Origin: Sporobacter sp038405045
GTDB lineage: Bacteria; Bacillota; Clostridia; Oscillospirales; Oscillospiraceae
Length of the DNA stretch: 64,000 nucleotides
Assembly: GCA_038405045.1 (NCBI GenBank)
Contig: JBBZIV010000002.1
Location: 310,001-374,000, forward strand
Direction: 5' to 3'
Shown here: positions 62,092 through 64,000 of the stretch, piece by piece
Position numbering within the stretch: position 1 is the stretch's first letter
Layout: the number at the start of each line of letters is the position of its first letter
Made by a program: the position numbers and the translations under genes
Notes under the pieces: generated by a model
Database searches by the model: none
The model's input: only the letters and a program-made list of their open reading frames with translations
Told to the model about the DNA's origin: nothing

Positions 62092-62098
62092 TAGGCGA

Positions 62099-62150
62099 AC
62101 ACCCGGAAAACCATTGCAAATGCATGGTTTTCCGGGTGTTAGTTTTATTT
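62099..62150 (+). terminator. Terminator of guaA
   Basis: AACACCCGGAAAACCAT pairs with ATGGTTTTCCGGGTGTT, a 17-base stem, then AGTTTTATTT. Confidence 0.9.
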
Positions 62151-62378
62151 GTGGCTCTATTTTGGCTCTAAAATGCGCTTGTGACGTTGAAAACGGGTTC
62201 GGGTTGTTTTTCAGCGTGACGTGCGCCGCCAATAATCTCCGCCAACGCCACACCCGTTGACAGGGTAAGAGAACAAAAAATTATCAAAAACTAAATAATC
62301 ATTTATGCCATAAGTAGCAGTGTAATAGATAGCTTTCACGTCTAATATTAAGCCAAATATGCAGGAGAAGTAAGTCAG
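62142..62378. other. Intergenic region between guaA and the beta-helix gene, possible island boundary
   Basis: About 240 bases without a gene. A short direct repeat, TGGCTCTA (62152 and 62162), and an A+T-rich right half are seen. A drop in G+C begins here. No integrase gene is in the window, so any island would lie outside it. Confidence 0.35.
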
Positions 62379-64000
62379 TTACATTGCTGCTGTGCGCCCT
62401 TGTTCAACCCAGATTGTTCCGTCGTAAAAGAAGGTAACCGTAAACTGTTTGCCGGAAACAGTTCCCGTGGAAAGGGTTCCCTGCGCTTTAAATCCCGTTC
62501 CAAACGTTATAGTACGTGACGTTGTACCGCTTGTCGTGATTTCAAATCGCATGGTTTGATTCAGCGTACCGCCCGTGGCGGTCAGCGTGCAGTTACCTGT
62601 TGGCGTCAATGTTTTTAACGTTCCGTTCATTGTAACGGCGATTGCCCCTGTTGTTGGAGACAAAGCAGAATTTGACGTATAGGAATACCAGTCGCCAACC
62701 AAATTAAGTATTTCAATTGTGTTTGCGTCGATTTGTTTTAGTGTTACTCTTGAGCCTTGCTTTGACGTACGGAGGCCGTCAACGAAGCCAAGATACGCAG
62801 GCAGGAATGTTTTGCCTGATCTGGTATACCCAAATTTGTACGTGGGAGACACATTTTCAATAATAATCGGCGTATCTGACATATTGATTGGCCCGTCAAG
62901 AACGGCATCTGCGGTCATGCCCTCATTTGTATATTTCGGGGAGTGGAAGTGATTTGTAAACCATCCACAACCCGGATTATATGTATCAGATAACGCTTTC
63001 ATTGATACGGATACATTTTCGGTTTGATCAAATACATTGTGAATTGTTCCGTCCACATAAAGCGGTATGGACTGTTTGTTTAAAAGATTTACTATTCTAA
63101 AGCCGGATGTTTCAATCGTTCCAGAATTTTGCGGCACAATTGACGCCAGATACTTTGCCGTGCCAGTGTGTCTCAGATTTGTGATTTTAATATCGCCAAT
63201 ATTCTTTGAAGTCTGATCGGCGCTTGCAATCCAGAGTACGCATTGATGACTGAGTGTTGAATCTGCATAAACAATTTCCGTCTTTAAATCCAGCCTGTCA
63301 ATTGTGATGCGAACGCCACCGACGTGAACACTTTCAATCGCAACAGGCCATATCGTTGTTGCAACAGTCAGATTCGTGATATCAATATAACCAGTATGTT
63401 TCGTCTCATCAAAGTCAGCCATAGACAAATTGCCGGTATCTCGTGTATCGTTTCCGGTTATCATCAAATCGTTAAATTTTATCGAGATATCCATATTCGT
63501 GGAACCGGATGCCGTCGGCATAATGCTAACGCCGCCTGGGCATAGATTGCTGTGAACATTTTCAATTAAAATGTCTGTCCATTGCTCACCCGCAGCGTTT
63601 GTTTCAATATCAACAGCGCTCTTTGGAAGCGTTCGGTCTGAAGCCTCGACGTATAGGTCGCGGATGATCAGGTTATTTGCACTTGATATAGTGATGCCGT
63701 TGCGGCTCGTCTTGTACATTCTAATGTGCTCAACAATAATTCTCTTTGCTGGATTGTTAGTCGGACTGCCACCATCCCCGCAAATATAAATCCCATCGCC
63801 CCAGGTTTTTTCAATAAACATGTTTGAAATGGTAACATCTGTTGCGCCTTTGATTACCACACCGTGTCCCCATTCGCCGCTGCCGCCGGTATTTGTGTCA
63901 CGGTCGCCAACGATATGAAGTCCATCAATTTTTACATTTGCAATTCCGATTCCGATGCCGATTATCTGATATCCCTGTGAATTTGCCGTCGTGTAGGTAA
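62379..64000 (-). CDS. Right-handed beta-helix protein, phage tail-spike-like, N-terminus beyond window edge
   Basis: The minus strand is open from the right edge (64000) to the stop at 62379, at least 540 residues; the start lies beyond the window. The upstream part (63,600-64,000) reads as beta-helix rungs (I-G-I-G-I-G-I-A-N-V-K-I-D-G-L-H-I, V-I-K-G-A-T-D-V-T-I-S-N-M-F, G-D-G-I-Y-I) as in pectate-lyase-type phage spikes. The C-terminal 120 residues look like a different beta-rich trimerisation or receptor-like domain (T-L-T-P-T-G-N-C-T-L-T-A-T-G-G-T, F-F-Y-D-G-T-I-W-V-E-Q). Its G+C is lower than that of the neighbours. Confidence 0.75.
   Translation of the reverse strand, partial: TYTTANSQGYQIIGIGIGIANVKIDGLHIVGDRDTNTGGSGEWGHGVVIKGATDVTISNMFIEKTWGDGIYICGDGGSPTNNPAKRIIVEHIRMYKTSRNGITISSANNLIIRDLYVEASDRTLPKSAVDIETNAAGEQWTDILIENVHSNLCPGGVSIMPTASGSTNMDISIKFNDLMITGNDTRDTGNLSMADFDETKHTGYIDITNLTVATTIWPVAIESVHVGGVRITIDRLDLKTEIVYADSTLSHQCVLWIASADQTSKNIGDIKITNLRHTGTAKYLASIVPQNSGTIETSGFRIVNLLNKQSIPLYVDGTIHNVFDQTENVSVSMKALSDTYNPGCGWFTNHFHSPKYTNEGMTADAVLDGPINMSDTPIIIENVSPTYKFGYTRSGKTFLPAYLGFVDGLRTSKQGSRVTLKQIDANTIEILNLVGDWYSYTSNSALSPTTGAIAVTMNGTLKTLTPTGNCTLTATGGTLNQTMRFEITTSGTTSRTITFGTGFKAQGTLSTGTVSGKQFTVTFFYDGTIWVEQGRTAAM

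Overview
The window is about 54% GC and looks like the chromosome of a spore-forming member of the Clostridia (Firmicutes), probably the Oscillospirales side, though genus cannot be read from it. Supporting signs are many TTG and GTG starts with strong GGAGG ribosome binding sites, a T-box leader before pheST, CotF-type spore coat genes, a LysM plus GH18 spore-type protein, SLH-domain proteins, the ECF transporter next to truA, and the rpmG-secE-nusG-rplK-rplA order. Almost everything is ordinary chromosomal housekeeping. Two sections are richer in A+T and may be accessory: the left edge, with an EAL-domain gene, and the right edge, with a phage-type beta-helix gene just past guaA.

Layout. 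1-1,400: EAL c-di-GMP phosphodiesterase (cut by the window edge) and tmRNA. 1.5-3.1 kb: ppiB, smpB and a MecA-like adaptor, so tmRNA and its partner SmpB lie together. 3.3-12.5 kb: rRNA methyltransferase, EcfA1-EcfA2-EcfT, truA, a membrane-anchored propeller protein, cvpA, pgsA and a ClpE-like unfoldase. 12.5-16.8 kb: ynzC-type gene, asnS, a LysM/GH18 spore protein and pyrB with a fused zinc module. 16.9-17.5 kb: five tRNA genes (Gly, Arg, His, Gln, Lys). 17.5-21.7 kb: membrane protein, VanY-type peptidase, YkpA-type ABC-F protein, tRNA-Val. 21.9-29.8 kb: complete kdpFABCDE potassium system with a visible KdpE-type operator. 29.9-33.1 kb: a TetR gene with a perfect operator over its own promoter, then apbE, an extracytoplasmic FMN-binding protein, a flavodoxin, a 48-codon ORF and an ICMT-family membrane methyltransferase. 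33.2-36.1 kb: remnant of a cation/proton antiporter, a Crp/Fnr regulator, an MTH865-family protein and fabI. 36.4-38.6 kb: pyrC-pyrF. 38.8-41.1 kb: small spore-type and unknown genes. 41.2-45.0 kb: nnr, lipoprotein, alr, mazF. 45.1-48.8 kb: T-box and pheST. 49.0-51.6 kb: tRNA-Thr, rpmG, secE, nusG, rplK, rplA. 51.8-60.4 kb: uppP, UPF0340 protein, hemerythrin, dut, SLH proteins, DUF1934, argS. 60.6-64 kb: guaA and then the beta-helix gene running off the end.

How the genes work together: smpB and ssrA rescue stalled ribosomes and tag proteins for Clp-type proteases; the ClpE-like unfoldase and the MecA-like adaptor could belong to that same proteolytic branch (inference). PyrB, PyrC and PyrF cover three steps of UMP synthesis. 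In the TetR cassette ApbE would attach FMN to the threonine of the S-G-A-T motif in the neighbouring membrane-anchored protein, making a small extracytoplasmic electron-transfer module; this is the best candidate here for an undescribed system. I found no CRISPR array, complete insertion sequence, rRNA operon or replication origin.
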